From Daphnia carinata (lineage: Eukaryota; Arthropoda; Branchiopoda; Diplostraca; Daphniidae): DNA of 64,000 bases. Every line of letters starts with the position of its first letter. The first letter of the stretch is position 1. Location of the stretch: the NCBI RefSeq assembly GCF_022539665.2, contig NC_081340.1, positions 5,393,357-5,457,356 of the forward strand. The letters are read 5' to 3'. Below are positions 26,677 through 39,949 of this stretch, piece after piece. The notes under the pieces are model-generated. The model did not search any database, had not been told where the DNA came from, and saw nothing but the letters and a program-made list of their open reading frames with translations. A program made the translations under genes and the position numbers.

Positions 26677-29481
26677 TACACATAACACGCCAACCGCTAC
26701 CGCACAAAAGTCATTCCAAAAAAAGAAAACTGACCAACAACAGACAATCGATCCTAAATTTTGCCCTCAATCTTCTGCCGTTCTCCTACACCCGTCCAGT
26801 GGGCGATTGTGTACATTTTCTCTTTTAACAGCCATTTAATACCGGGCCAACTCAAAAATTATATGGAGGGAGTGTACGTTAAAAAAAAAAAAAAATATGG
26901 GGGGAAAAAACAAGTACCAAACAAATGAATACCAATCATTTCGACCACTTTACACTTTACGTGGTAGAACGGCCGGAAACAAGTGATGCGTTTTACTCCA
27001 CTCTGTTTGGCTAAAGTCTTTTTATTTCTGCCTCGTTCTCCCGGGCCAGCGATAATCAAAAATAGTGCCCGACCATCAGCTCGAATTTCGCGGTTTAAAT
27101 TATTTTCATTTTATTTTCTGGTTTTCTCCTCTGGAAGTGACCGAGTGAAAAGAGTGAAGTAAAAACAACAACAAAGAAAAATGTATGGAGCAAGAAAATG
27201 AAGACCCCTGTTTTACGTTTTCAACTTTCTTTTTATGTTTGTTTGAACAAGAAAATTATTCTTTTGGCGGAACTGGATTTTTTTCTCCGACAATATCTGC
27301 AGAAGAAACCCTCACTGACTATTTTATTTATCAAAAATTTAAATCACTGTAAAGAATTTCTTTTTTTTTTTCTTTCTCTCCAGATTCCTTAATTATGAAA
27401 AGAAAATGTCTGTTTGTGAACGTCTCACTGTGATATTGTCGATGTTTTTGTTGTTTTTTCTTGTTCAATTCTCGTTATTTATCTCTTCTTCTTTTGTGGA
27501 GAGGTTTCTTTCGCTCAATCTTAAAAACAAAAGATAAAAAAAAAAAAATGCAACAGCTGATTGCGAAAGTGGGTGTTTTCTGTAGACGGACAAAGAAGTA
27601 TGGGCGTGTCCGTCTTTCATATTCCTGACATTCGTTCGCGCCCATCACACATCGTGAGCACACACTGGCACACAGATATTCCTACGTTTACCACCAAACC
27701 AAATCACCCCTCTATACATTACGGCAGGTGAACTGTTGCACATGTGTGTACCCCGTTGGTTTTCGTTCCAGTCGAGAGACGGGCAACAAAAAGCAGAAAG
27801 AGAAAAATGACGTGGAATAGAAAGAGTTATAATTGGGTCACGCTCCATCCATCAATGATGGCGAATAAAAAAAAAAAAACTTTTGAAAATTATATCCAAG
27901 CATTGTGTACATTATGTTTCGAAGAAAGAGATAAGAGGCGTTTCCTCTCCCATTGTTTTTTTGTTTCGTTTTTTTCCACAACAAGCGTGTATGTGTGTGC
28001 TTCGTGTGTGTGTACATTTAAAAAAAAATTTCTACCTGGCTAGTCCGTTTGGCTATTGTTTTCTTTATATTCTTTCCCATGTCTCCCATTCTACGATGAT
28101 GTCAATATACAGAACTAATTTTTCCAACATAACGAGACCAATTCGTAATTCGAGTCATTTGGCAACGGTGGTAATTTGTTGTCTAATTTTAGAGGGAAAA
28201 CGCAGAAAGAGGTAACGATGAAGTCTGCTTGGTTTTTGTTTCAAACGTGTCGTGTGGGAAAAATGAAAGAAAATTCATCACCACGGCTTACATCTTTCAA
28301 GCCCAATTATCAGCACGCGTGGTAAGTTTTACTATAAAAGCAGTACTGGTCGTTGAGCTGCCTAGTTATTACGCGATGGTGAAATCTACCAATTTGGCAA
28401 TTTCACAGTTTTTACTCAAACAATAACCATGTGCTTGACATAGTGGGATGTCTTTGGCGATTTGATGTGGTCAATTTTCCAGGCACATCAAACCACACTC
28501 TTTCGAAAGTGGCCGTCATCGATTCGTGAAACCTTGTTATTGATAACCATTCGTTTCACGGACGATTTGCCTTGGTTCACTTTTGAATCTAGCCAGTTGC
28601 ATTGTAAAGGAAACTCCCTGCCATATTTTTCAGTAGGAATGATGATGCTCTTTTAACATTCTTTTCTTTTGAAATTTGCATTCATTGGTGATTACTTTTC
28701 CTTTCGTAGGGTAGCTGTGCCCTCAGCACAAATGTAAATGAAAATTTTGAATCATTCCTCCCTGAGCTGAAACTACACCCCACTTCAAGTAACGAGAATT
28801 CAAATGCAACAGCAGCAGCAGCAGCAGCAAGAATATGGTATTCATAGATTAATGATAAATTCAGCTAACTGTAAATCAGACACTTTCGGTTGCACCTACC
28901 TCTAAAGCTTTGCATCTGTAAACGGGGTCGCCGTTATTAGCGAGATCAAAGTGGGCGATACGTAGAAAATTTAGCCGTGAATCGTCGTGTCGATAGACCG
29001 CATGCCGACTGCTGCGGACTTATGCCGAATGTTATGTCCCGTTCGTAAACAATTATCATCGAAAGGGGTCCAGTCAAAGGTCGCTTGATTGTGAGCATCT
29101 GTTCCCTCACGTTCGTCCCGAACCAGTATTAAAACAAAAACCAAAGGAAACAAAACGCAAAAGCCATCAGAGATCAGCTTTTTCTTTACCATGTAGGAAA
29201 AAAAAAGCCTAAGACAGGTGAAACCGAGTTTTTACCTTAACGATCTCCTCGAGTGTGCACATGCACCTACGCCACGCGCACCACTTACTTCGTGATTTTC
29301 CTAATGCCGCTGCCGTTGCATAAACGTAGCTGAAATTACGACGAGCTTTGATGATTCATTCCCTTTAAATTCCCCTCTAAATACACGACGCCGCCACCGC
29401 CGTTCGTGGTTTGTCGATTCGACGCCGTGCCTGTCCTTATAAGAACGAAAGCTTACGCCGCCTAGTTGAATTCGACAAACA

Positions 29482-29580
29482 ATGGCGCTCAACTTGATGG
29501 AGAATGCGATTGTCGACGCCGGCCAGTCCCCCAAGCACCGAAAAATGCTACCGAGCGCAATTGCTGGTCACTCGCAATAA
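29482..29580 (+). CDS. Candidate 32-residue small ORF behind a TATA box
   Basis: A TATAAG element at 29438-29443 is followed 44 bp later by an ATG in a favourable context (ACAAACAATGGCG). The frame encodes MALNLMENAIVDAG... and stops after 32 residues. There is no family match, signal peptide or membrane segment. Base composition here is more balanced than in the flanking repeat-rich DNA. It may be chance; an open frame this short has little statistical weight. Confidence 0.15.
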   Translation: MALNLMENAIVDAGQSPKHRKMLPSAIAGHSQ

Positions 29581-30855
29581 GTGTGCGACGCTTGATGATG
29601 AAACGTTTTCGTTTTCTCTGCCGACCACAGAGCCGACCGCGACCCATCAAGAACGAAAAGAAAGAAGAACAAAAAAAAGTTGTCCTAACCGCATACATGA
29701 TTCAAACGACCCTCACCTCGTTTGATTTGTTTGATTTGTTTTTTACCTTGGCCCAGCCGTAAGTCTAACTGTGTTGGCTATTCTGAGCGAATCTTCGCAT
29801 TTAGATGCATGGGAACTTTTCAGTCCATCTTGGAAGTCAAGCACTGCGTACTTGAGGAAACAAAGAAAAAAAGGGGGAAAAAGAGAAAGGAAGAGCTTGA
29901 CAATGGGAGAATTAAACTTAATTACATTTAGAGATTACCCATGAGAAAAGAAAACGAGAGAGATTTCAAAAATAAAAGAGAGGGAAGAAGACATTTTTTG
30001 AGGGTTGGTTCCGGAAGGCAGCAGTCATGGATGTTCCATAACTGAGTAAGCAGGGCGGAAGTGGTACAGGTTCTGAAAAGAAAAAAAAAAGCACACACGT
30101 TTTTGATGGTCAAGAAACGAGCCTCATCCGCAGCCCGACACTTATTACACCTATCTTGGGGGCCGGACTCTTTATTGCATGTGATTTTTTTTTTTGTTTT
30201 GTTTTTCTTTCGTTCCCTTTTTCGTCTCCTTCCCTTCTCCGCGTATGCGGATGGAACGGAACTTTCTCACAGTGCATCCATTTCTCACGATCGTCCTGTT
30301 GGACGAAGACCCAAGGAGAAAAATATCATCCGTCCTGCCAGCCGGAACCGACCGCGTTTACATCTGGCTAGTGTCTGTTGGGTCTCGTCCTTTTTGTCTA
30401 GCTTTACTTTGCTTTTTGTTTTTTTGTTTTTTAACTTATATTGTTACGATTATTATTATGGACTTTTTCTTTGCGACTCAAAACTGATGGTTCGATCGAG
30501 TACCGTGCCGTCTTGGAACATTTTTTTATTGCTCTAGTCTTGGCAGTCCGGTGTTCATAAAATTCGGTTGAGATGCCGTGAATTCAACCCGAAAGAAATT
30601 CAAGTAACGATCGCCACTTCCCAAATGGTTTGGGTTTCATTGTTTCATAGCGCAGCTAGGTAAAAAGGTAATGTCGGGGGATCCGCGCCAATGGCTTTCC
30701 TCTCAAAATGGGCGGTTGGGAATGATTCACTCCCGTGATAAAGTCCAACTGAGGTAGCCCCCAAAAGTGGTGGTGTTTTTCTTAATCTTCGTTTTTGTTT
30801 TTTCTTATTTTTATTCTTAACTCTCTTTTTTTTTTTTTCCCCTTTATATTTCAGG

Positions 30856-31091
30856 CGCATAGGCTGGAGCTTTATGCACACGCTTTGAAAGTAGCTGTAG
30901 AAAGTGATATATATTCGGCCGTTTCGGTTTGGCACATCACCATGCTGTCATGGTCGACACCAAGACTTTCACGTCGGCCGGCTATGACGAAGTGCGCCAG
31001 GCGATCGTACAACTCCGATTGCAATAGGCCATATTTGGTTGACAACGACGAATGGTTGTCGGACTGGGCACGTTTCGATTTGCCAAGATAG
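30856..31091 (+). other. Possible terminal exon, unidentified
   Basis: A strong acceptor (poly-T, then TTATATTTCAG) precedes a 236-bp stretch open in one frame up to a stop at 31089. The peptide begins AHRLELYAHALKVAVES and is Arg-rich later. A second frame also reads plausibly for about 30 residues (HAVMVDTKTFTSAG...), so the coding frame is uncertain. I recognise neither product. Confidence 0.2.
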
Positions 31092-31303
31092 ACATTTCGG
31101 AGCTTCCACGCCAAGAAGTCATTCTAATTTTTCAGACCGTATACCCAAACGGTCCTTCATCGTTTATTGTTATTTATATTTCACATTCTTCTTATAAACA
31201 AGACAAAAGATAACAAATGTATTTTTTTCCCTATCTCTCCCATAGATAAAGAGAAAAAAAAAAAAAAAGAGTTCGCATTTTGCTCCATCACGCCCTAGTC
31301 AAG

Positions 31304-31311
31304 TATAAAAG
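31304..31311 (+). promoter_or_regulatory. TATA box of the dixin gene
   Basis: A perfect TATAAAAG lies 71 bp upstream of an ATG and 81 bp upstream of a strong splice donor (CGAG|GTAAGA at 31385). This is the best core promoter in the window and points toward dixin, so transcription probably starts near 31335. The inferred first exon (about 31335-31384) would splice to an acceptor TTTTAG at 31736, giving a second exon that carries the dixin start codon at 31969. Confidence 0.5.
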
Positions 31312-31968
31312 ACGAGTTGATTGAGGCATGGGCCGAAGCGGACGTCGTCGCACGTAAATCGGTCCTTCTCCAACATGACCCGAGGTAAGAAAGTGGTACG
31401 TATATTATGTATAACCAAGACAACTCGCTACAAAAAAAAAATGTGGAATGGAATATGTACAAAATATTTTTTAAAAAAAAGCAGGACTTTAGCAGCGCCA
31501 GCAGGAAGTAGTTGTGTCGGAGGCGTCGAAGGTTTCTTTCTCTCAGGGTCTGATGATCACCTGGTTGGGTGTTTTTTTTTCTTTTTTTTTTCGTTTCTTT
31601 CCATAGGTTCCGTTCAGCAGTTCCTCCGCGTATTCCCCTCCCCCTCCTCTACACCCTCCCTTCCCTTTTTTCCATGTTTCACTACTATCTCTATCCATCT
31701 ATTCACTGCTCGGTTTGCCTCGTCTTTTTATTTTAGGGAAAGGTGTAGAAACCTTTTCACGGCCTCAGTTACTTACCGGACGCACTCCAGTTCGGATTGA
31801 AATTGCTTCTCTCTCTCTCATTCGCCCGTTTTTACCTCTCACCCCCCCCCCCCCCCCTTCGTCTTCTCTGAAAACAAGTGTTGCTTGGATAACGTGAGGC
31901 CGAAACGCGTTCGGCTATCCCCCCATTTTACTGAATATTTCAAAGAACCCACTAAAAAGGTCGTCTGA

Positions 31969-34900
31969 ATGGGCAGCATGTTTAAGTGGAAGGTTTCATC
32001 GCTGGGGTCGCGCAGCAACGGCAACAGTTCCGGCGGCAGCAAAAAAGCCGATAAACACCTGAACAATAACGCGCCTCCGCCAGCCACAACACAACAACCA
32101 CCGCCGCCAACCGACAAGAATAAAACTAGCGATTCAAGGTAAGTTTTGATTCGCTTAACAGTTATGTTCTTGGCGTCAGCTGCGTTAGAAGTAATAAGAA
32201 AATAATGAAAAGGCCAATGAAATTAATCAAGTTAGACACGCTGACAGATTTTTTTTTTCTTTTTTCTGAACGCCATTAGAGATGGGGAAAGAAGACGAGA
32301 CGTAGTCTGTTAAAAGTTTGTTGTCGCTTGAGAAAAGAACCGTTGCCTGTCAGCTCAGTCTAACCTTTTCAAATTGTTTCTTTATTCTGTAAAGCTGCGC
32401 AGCTGTGCTACCCTGTACGCATCGTACTTTACAGCCGAATTGTTATTTGGAAAGCAAAATAAGATGTTGAGACTAAAGATCCTGGCATATAGCGGAACGA
32501 ATCGCATCGTTAGACCTCGTTGGCGAATAACAACACGAAAAAAATGTGGAGATTTCCTCTTTGTCTATTTTTTGTTTTTGTTTTTTGGTTGGATAAATTG
32601 ACAGCATCCAAGGGCAAAAAAAAGTTTATTTTTAATAGGAATTTTGGGCACTAGATATAATAACAGAAGATTAAATTCTACAAAAAAAAAGATCATTAAT
32701 TGTTGTCAGTCAGCCACTGAGACGATCCGTGTCCTACAAGGCACTTCTTTTTTTTTTTTATTCTTTCACTTGAAATAGAACCATTTTGTTTGCTTTATTC
32801 GCCGTTAAGGTACGATGATTTTCGTTGTTTGTTTAATGTTTTTTGTTTGTAAACGATTAGGGATAATTGTCCGCCTCCGCAGAAAGCCATCCAACAACCA
32901 CAGCCACAGCAGCCAGTGCCCCCTCCTTTCTCACCAATTCTAGCGCGATCCGCTGATGATTTTTCTCCTCGTCAGCATCTTTCTTTGGTTCAACAGCCTC
33001 ACCAACAGCAGCAACAACAACAACAACAACACAATCTTCAGCAGCAACAACAGTTACAGCAGACACAACCTAAATCCATTGGTCATCATTATCGGCCAGC
33101 TCCGCCTGCCGAACCCCAATACCATCAGCACGGAGCCGCCGATGGATCGCAATCATGGAACGAGTGGAATCAACAATTGCTGGTACGTTTCCTTTACTCT
33201 TTTCCTTGCCAGTTTCCTTTTGTTGACCCTCGTCGAATTTATTGCCCTAATGTCTACGCAGCGTGTGTGTGTGTGTGTGTTGTCAAAAGAGTTGTGCACG
33301 GAGATTCTTTTGTGCCCAGGATCACGGAGGATGTTCCCGATTTATTGGTTTGACAGGGTGGGATGGAAGGAAGAAGGGGAAGTGAGGAAGAGAAAGTTAT
33401 ATAACGCAATCAAGTACTCGAGAGCCATGAATTATTCATGGAGTCATCAACGAGGTTTTGCGCAGCACACTTCTTCACAGTGGGTAGCTACAACTTAAAG
33501 GTCGATGGAGAATTCCTTAGCTAAATTGGATTGCGCCGACGAGTCCAAAAGTCACCTTACACTCCCTGATGGGTTGTTCCAGGAAGCTCAGTCGCTGCTT
33601 GCATGTCTGAATCGCCTCTAAATGAAACAAAACCATCCCCTTGAGGCTTCTACGATGAAGTTTACGTCCAATTAGCCTGGCCTTTCCGATTGTTCTTAGC
33701 CGTAATCAACAAAGCGATTCGTTCAACCTCGAAATGGTAAGCGTCGAACCCCAATGAAAAATGAGAGGAGTCACTGCTTAGAGGGGACTTAGTCAATGTT
33801 TTATCAACATTTTTGAAAGAGTCTAATCAGAAAGAAAGAGAGAGAAAGAGGTGGAGAAAAATAAGGAGGGGAACTTCTTTTCTAGTTGTTGTTGTTTTCT
33901 TCGTGAAACGGCGTAACAAATCGGACGACGATGAGTCACGTTCCGAATAATAGTACGAGGGTACATACTAGACAATGGAATATACTTTTTTCCACTAGGT
34001 AGTCACAGGTACCAAGTGAAATCATTTAAGCCCGTAACGTTTCTAATACGCAAGTTGCCTGTGTCCGTCGGTTGTTTGCGGGACTAAAGTGGTTGAACGA
34101 AACGGGGCGAAGGTACGTTCTTTTTTTGGAAACTAGTAAGACAGTTCCAAATTTATTAATAATTGAACATCAAATGACTGTGAGGAATGTTTTGCCGCTC
34201 TGTGATCTTTTCCCATGGTGCTCTGACGGCGCAAAGGTCATCATCAATTTCACATGTTTCATTTCGGGCGTGCTCCGTTGCATCCATCATCGTGTCGAAT
34301 GCGGGGGCTGCTCGACGCCGCCACCGCCGCAGAATCAACAGCCCAATGTTGTTGATGTTTTCCTTCGCCAACCTAATAATCGCATTCTGTCTTGTATGCG
34401 TATGCGTGAAAACACGTTGTGATTCACACATGTGTACAACTAGCGCTAGCACGCCGTAATCATCACGGCTGACATTTCGTCATTTTTTTATGTTCGTTTT
34501 TGTTTTATTTTTTTGTTTTTGTTTTTGTCGTTCACAGGCGTATACGGCTTGGGTCAATTCACAGCTGAGGAAGCGGCCTGAACTGCCGCTGATTGACGAC
34601 ATGGGAAACGACCTGCAAGACGGAGTCCTCGTCGCCAAGTTGATTGAAATCATAAGCAAGTGCTTTGTCGTCTGCCTTGCTTCCGTCCGTGCAAACGGTG
34701 GAAGTTTTTTTACAAGTTGTTAAGGTCCAACGACTTTAGAGGCAAAAAGAAGGAGAAAAAAACAAAAACTAAACTTTTTCAAGTTTGCTGAACTCGAAAA
34801 CTAATTGTTAACTGTGAAACTCTTGTGTCTGTGACAGCCGGTAAAGACATTCGAGGCATTGACGTTAACGCCAAAACACAGCAGGCGAAAAGAGACAACT

Positions 34901-37900
34901 TCGAAAAGATTCTGACTTTCCTGGCGTCGCAACGCGTGAGGACTTCAACCGTGACGTCTCGCGACCTGGCCACCGGCAATCTCAAGTCGCTAATGAGGTT
35001 GATCCTATCACTAGCTTCTCACTATAAACCGCATAGCGTGAAGCAAGGCAGGGACTCGGGTAATTTGGGTTTTCAAATAACCATTCATACTGTGTTTATT
35101 TCCATTGTTGAAATCACAATTAATTTAATGGATTGGGATGGGCCCGCGTCTATAGCTTCGTTCCGAGCCAATTCCCAGACGACGCCCAATCTTAATGTGC
35201 CGACAAATCGACGGTTCCAAACAACAGGTTTCGAGCCGCAGGAGGCGGATATGAAGACGGTCAACGCTTTGGCCACTCTACGACGGCAAAACACCAGCAG
35301 CGGCGCCACAGCCATACGACCAGCATTGGGTACGAATTCTTACCGCTAGATGGCTGACAACAGTGTTTTTATTTATTATTTTTTTTTTTTCTGTTTTTCT
35401 TACAATTCCAGCCACATCGTCATCCGCTGCGGATTTGCTGTCACCAGGTGTGCAACGTCGATACACCATGAATGGATCAACAATTAACCGCGAAATTGCA
35501 TCACAATTATCACAATTTGGGACAATTTCGAACGCCCGGTCGTTGGCCAATTTGCAACATCATAAGCACGACGACAGCTTGATTGAATCACCTCGTCAAC
35601 ACGCGGCCATGGCCACTTCGACGTCTGTCGGTGATTTGAATACAAGCGAAGAAGACGCTACTGTTCGGAAACCGATTCTGAAAAAGGATTCGAAATACGG
35701 CAGCCGGAGAGAACTGCCCGCCTTGGGCGTCTCGGGCGTCGTATCCAAAGGTCGCCCATCCATATTCGAGTTCTGGGAGAACATGCTCGGGCCTAACCAG
35801 CCGGACCAAACCAGCAGCATGACGATCGCACCGGGTGAAAGTAGCGATGTCAATGAGAATAACAGCGGGTCCCGGGCCAGCATGCGCCGTGTTCTGCCTC
35901 CATTGCCCGGCCAGCCTCAAAGTCTGACTGTCAGCACGACTCCCAACAACAACGGACCCAGCGCGGAATTGCTCGGCAGCCGAGGTGAAGTGGAAGGTTC
36001 ATCCAATCAGCCGAGCCCAACATGCGTGACCGGTGAAATCGATCCCGGCTATTGGAGCGCCGTTCGAAGCAACAATAGCAACCACGATGAGATGAACACG
36101 ACGACCGTCAAAGCCTCGCACCATGACCTACTCATCGATGACCTGAATCGCACCAAGAAACAACTAGCTGAACTCCAAAATATGGTGAGTTTTCCATTTC
36201 CACGAATATACGTTCCATTGCGACTTTGACCGCCCTACTCGCCAAACGTTGCGGTTTTCGATCCGCCTACTTTTTAATTACTTCCCTTCTGGCCATCACA
36301 ATAGTGTCACATGTCGGTCGCTATCCGTGGGAGTCTTCTCTTGTATTTATTTCCTGTCGTTTTTTTTTTCCCTGATCATTTCCCTTGTCGTCTATTGCCA
36401 GGAAATGCAAGTTAGGATAAGGGGGAAAACAAGAGAAAATTAGCAAATTAAATTGATAGCAAACTATTGTAATTTACATCTACTCAGGGCTGGGGCATTA
36501 GTAGAAAAGCGAAACGTGACGAGAAATTTGATGTTGTAGCACGCGGGCGGAAAATGACGTTGAAGAAGTTTTCCTTCGTGACCCTCATGCCTGAAATGGT
36601 TGTACAATAAAGAACCGAGTGTATTGTTTGCCGCCTGTCCTGCGCTGGTGGTATAAAATAAGCAGGCTACGCTTTGGGTCGTACCACAAACCAACTCGGC
36701 TCTGACCGATGCACAAGTGGCGTTCGTTCTCCCAATAGTCTCACGCCAAAGCCTCGATTTCATTCGTTTTTCGTTTCTTTTTTTCTTCGATTGTCCACAC
36801 AATAAGAGGCCGCTTCTATTCTTTTCGCCGACGTGTTTTATTGTTGTTGTTTATTCCACCGCGTGTTCACGTACGAGCGTGTAAGCTAGAGCACAGGTTT
36901 TTACCCCAATTGGACTACAGTACACACAGGTGTGTGTGTGCCTGTGTGTGTACGGGTGTGTAGTTCGTGTTCCCGAGTGTTTTGGCTTCATTCAAAAGGC
37001 GGATACCCCCTTTGGTTTACACTTTAGCCCCTCCGGGCCTTTTTAAAGGAGGAATAAAGAAACTTCAAACTTTTGGGTTGCCAGTATGAAGTGGCCTTCA
37101 GTCCGCTCCAGACGCAGACGTGTCGAGGAGGTATTTTTGATGTCTATTTATCTTTTTTCTACGGTCCTCTTAGCGCTCTCCATTTTTCGGGGGTTTCAAT
37201 CAATCCGTCACCGAGTCGTGGAGAAACTTCTTTTCGGTTCCCTGAATAATGTGATAACTTTTCATATTGCCCAATTCAGCATCAACCAAAGGAGAGAGAG
37301 AGAGAGAGAGAAGCGAGTGAAATTCACAATGGGGAAGTAGGTAGTTCGCCACGAAAACAGCTGTCAGATGGCAGAAGAGAGCGTGACGGGTATTCGGTGT
37401 AGTGAAAGTCTCGACTTGCATATTGTTTAAAACGTGTCGTCGTGTTTCGTCGCTATCGTTCTGTAATTTGTAGAGTTTGTGTGCTTTTGTTTTGGGTTTC
37501 CATTGTACCGAGAAACAGCATTCACTGCTGCTTTTCGATGGGAAAAGCTTGGGGCTACGGTCGGCCCACAATGCTGTTTTATGTAGCTTCTTACTTAGCT
37601 TGGAAAACATGTCAGTGAAACATTCCTTTTGCTCGGCCCCCGTGACCGGAAGAATCGGTGTCCCATAATTTCTTGGATTGACCATAAATACCTTATAAGT
37701 TTACTTTATAAGTTAGAAACTATAATAATATTCTGGGTATGTGTTTTCCATCTTGCAGTTGTTGACCAGTCAGCAAGAAGCGACTATGACGGAAAGTAAA
37801 GGAACTACGACCACTTCCTCGACTGATCCGGATGCCATCTCTTGGTTGAGATCAACCCTTCACAGCGTCGATCAGAGATGCACCAACCTCCAGTCCGATT

Positions 37901-39150
37901 TAAAAAAGGCTCAACAGGTAAACAAAACCGATTGCTGATTATTGGCAATAGAGTTTATATGTTAACGAAGCCACTGACATTTATAAAAATGTTCATTTTT
38001 CAAATAACAGGATTGCTTAACTTTGGACGGAAGCCGCCGAGGGCTGGCAGCCTGTTTGGCTAATCAAGAAGAAGCTCTAGGAAGCTTGCGGCAAGAACTA
38101 GTTCGAACTACTCTAGCCAACCAAACAATGACGAATGAAAAGGTTCGATAACCACAACACTCCCGTTTCTGTATTCTGTCATGGTCTTTATGCTGGGAAA
38201 TTTGATATTTACTGTTAAACAGGTTGAAATGCAGCGAAAACTGGAAGAAAAAGACCGTCAAATTGCAGATCTCAGACGTCAACTCGCTGCGAAAGATCGA
38301 GTAATGGAAACCCAGCGTGCCGTGCTTGAAGAAGCCTCTCACAATTTCACGCCAGCTTTGCGAGCAAAGGTATTAAGTCCGAAAACAAAATCGTTTTTTT
38401 AACTTGTTGAACGTTCATGTATTTTTAGCTGGACAAAAACATTAGCACAATGGATGCTAGAAGAAACCAATACCGTGAAGAGCTACACGTCGCACGCGAG
38501 GCTCTTTCCTCTCTCCGCTCAAACTTTAGGTAATTACGCGTAACATGTTTAGATTACCTGAAATTAAATAGTGGCTTGTAAATAGAGGGAATGACCCGAA
38601 TCACCACACTTTAGATACATTGGAACAGTGTATGGCTTTCCTTCTTGAACGTATTGCGGGACCCGACACTTTAGATATGACATCGTCCTCCACCTCGCAA
38701 TCGACCTTGATCCACCGTCACAGTAACGACACACTAAAGCGTAGTAACCTTAATGGTAAAGATGCCAATTGCCATCACCACCACACACAGCGAATTTATT
38801 GGTCTTAAATATTTTAGGTTACCACGCTGACCAATTCACCAAAGTGGTCTATTTCACAGAACGAACCGTGACACCATTCCTGACAGTTATCCCACGTAGA
38901 CTTGGAGAAATTTCCCTGCGGGATTTCAAAACATTATTCGATCGCCCTGGCGTTTATCGGTTTCATTTCAAAGCTCAAGACGCCGAATACGGATTTGTTA
39001 AAGAGGAGGTATTGAATTAGAATTTATCCTTACCAATATCAAGAGGCGTAAAATAACTTAATTTATGTTTCACAGATTGCAGATGATAACATGATTCTCC
39101 CAGGGTTTGATGGTAAGATAATTGCGTGGGTTGAAGAGATCCAAGTTTAG
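31969..39150 (+). CDS. DIXDC1: Dixin, CH and DIX domain Wnt-pathway protein (917 aa, 13 coding exons)
   Basis: Exons: 31969-32138, 32861-33182, 34538-34655, 34838-35059, 35156-35329, 35412-36184, 37759-37917, 38011-38142, 38223-38369, 38429-38529, 38586-38755, 38818-39008, 39076-39150. The total of 2754 nt closes in frame. Residues 1-164 form a Gly/Ser/Pro/Gln-rich extension with poly-Gln. Residues 165-272 are a calponin-homology domain (AYTAWVNSQLRKRP, DGVLVAKLIEII, GNLKSLMRLILSLA). Residues 336-593 are a low-complexity linker, 594-772 a coiled coil, and 838-914 a DIX domain (KVVYFTERTVTPFLT, GVYRFHFKAQD, GKIIAWVEEI). This CH, coiled coil, DIX order defines dixin. Its vertebrate members bind Dishevelled and Axin by DIX head-to-tail polymerisation and associate with actin; that role is inferred here. 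At 917 aa it is longer than the roughly 680-aa human form, mainly from the N-terminal extension and linker. Intron 3 is GC-AG. Confidence 0.93.
33000..33065 (+). repeat. CAA/CAG repeat encoding poly-Gln in dixin exon 2
   Basis: Mixed CAA and CAG codons give two Gln runs split by HNL. The mixed codons suggest the Gln tract is kept at the protein level and is not a simple slippage repeat. Confidence 0.9.
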
Positions 39151-39949
39151 GCATTTACTTGTTTTGCCTGTGTAAGGCAGTGTTCGACCAATTCGACCTA
39201 AATGTATAAATGCCATCAGTTTACTGGAAAAGGGTGCAGTATAAATATATATATATGTGTGTATCTTTATGAAATCCTGGACTCTTGTACTGTTGGTTTT
39301 GATTATTTTGCTGGTTTTTTTTTTTATCTGTAAAATACTCCCAGTAAGTTTAAATCTCATTTAACAAATCAAACTCATTTACAATACTCATTTTCAAAAT
39401 CTTAAAATTACTTATCTTTTGTGGTAGCGCTACCGCATACTTAGAAGTTAGTCGTTACCTTTTACTGTCAGTGCTGTGTTTAATGCTACTCTGCCAGTTT
39501 TCAGCTATCAATCTTCAATTGCCGGTCTGTCCTGCTTGTTTACATTATGGGCACTCAGCAGCGTGGTACGTGACGGTTTTGTCTACGCATAGTCTGGATA
39601 AAATGTAGTTGTCAAGTTAATCACGCAGTAAACAAGCTATCGTAAATGGAACATAATATGTACATTTTCGTGGTTTACCAGTAAGATAGCTAAGTCAATG
39701 CACGCTATAGTCCACAATCTAAAGAAAGCACATCGATAAATTTCCTTACATAATAATGTCTCGCTCTGTGTGCTGGAAAGTTAGTGTGATTTGGTCTGAT
39801 CAACTGTGTTGAGTCCTCAATCAAGAATTAACAACCACACACCACTCCCATGTTTGCCTTCAGTAGAACAAGATTCGTAAATTCATGTTCTAGCCTTTTG
39901 GGCTTATATTTTTTAAGCAGAACCATCCTTCAAGAATGTTGCCATCAAT
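39151..39949. other. Dixin 3' flank, nothing else recognised
   Basis: AT-rich DNA with a short TA/TG repeat near 39242-39258. No clear polyadenylation signal was chosen and no gene is seen. Confidence 0.5.

Larger units (their letters stand above)
26613..31303. other. Intergenic region, no recognised gene
   Basis: The first part is the likely 3' UTR of the membrane-protein gene, starting with a (CA)n tract at 26635-26674 only 23 bp after the stop. No clear polyadenylation signal was picked out. The rest has scattered homopolymers, a (CAG)7 run at about 28807-28830, a small TATA-preceded ORF at 29482-29580, and a possible terminal exon at 30856-31091 (both listed separately). Nothing else resembles a gene. 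Confidence 0.55.

Noticed and set aside
32956-33498. 180-codon Asn-rich plus-strand frame
   Set aside because: It is a frameshifted reading of the dixin CAA/CAG exon that runs on into the intron.
35588-35920. Minus-strand frames inside dixin exon 6
   Set aside because: They are antisense shadows of a long coding exon, with no independent start or splice support.
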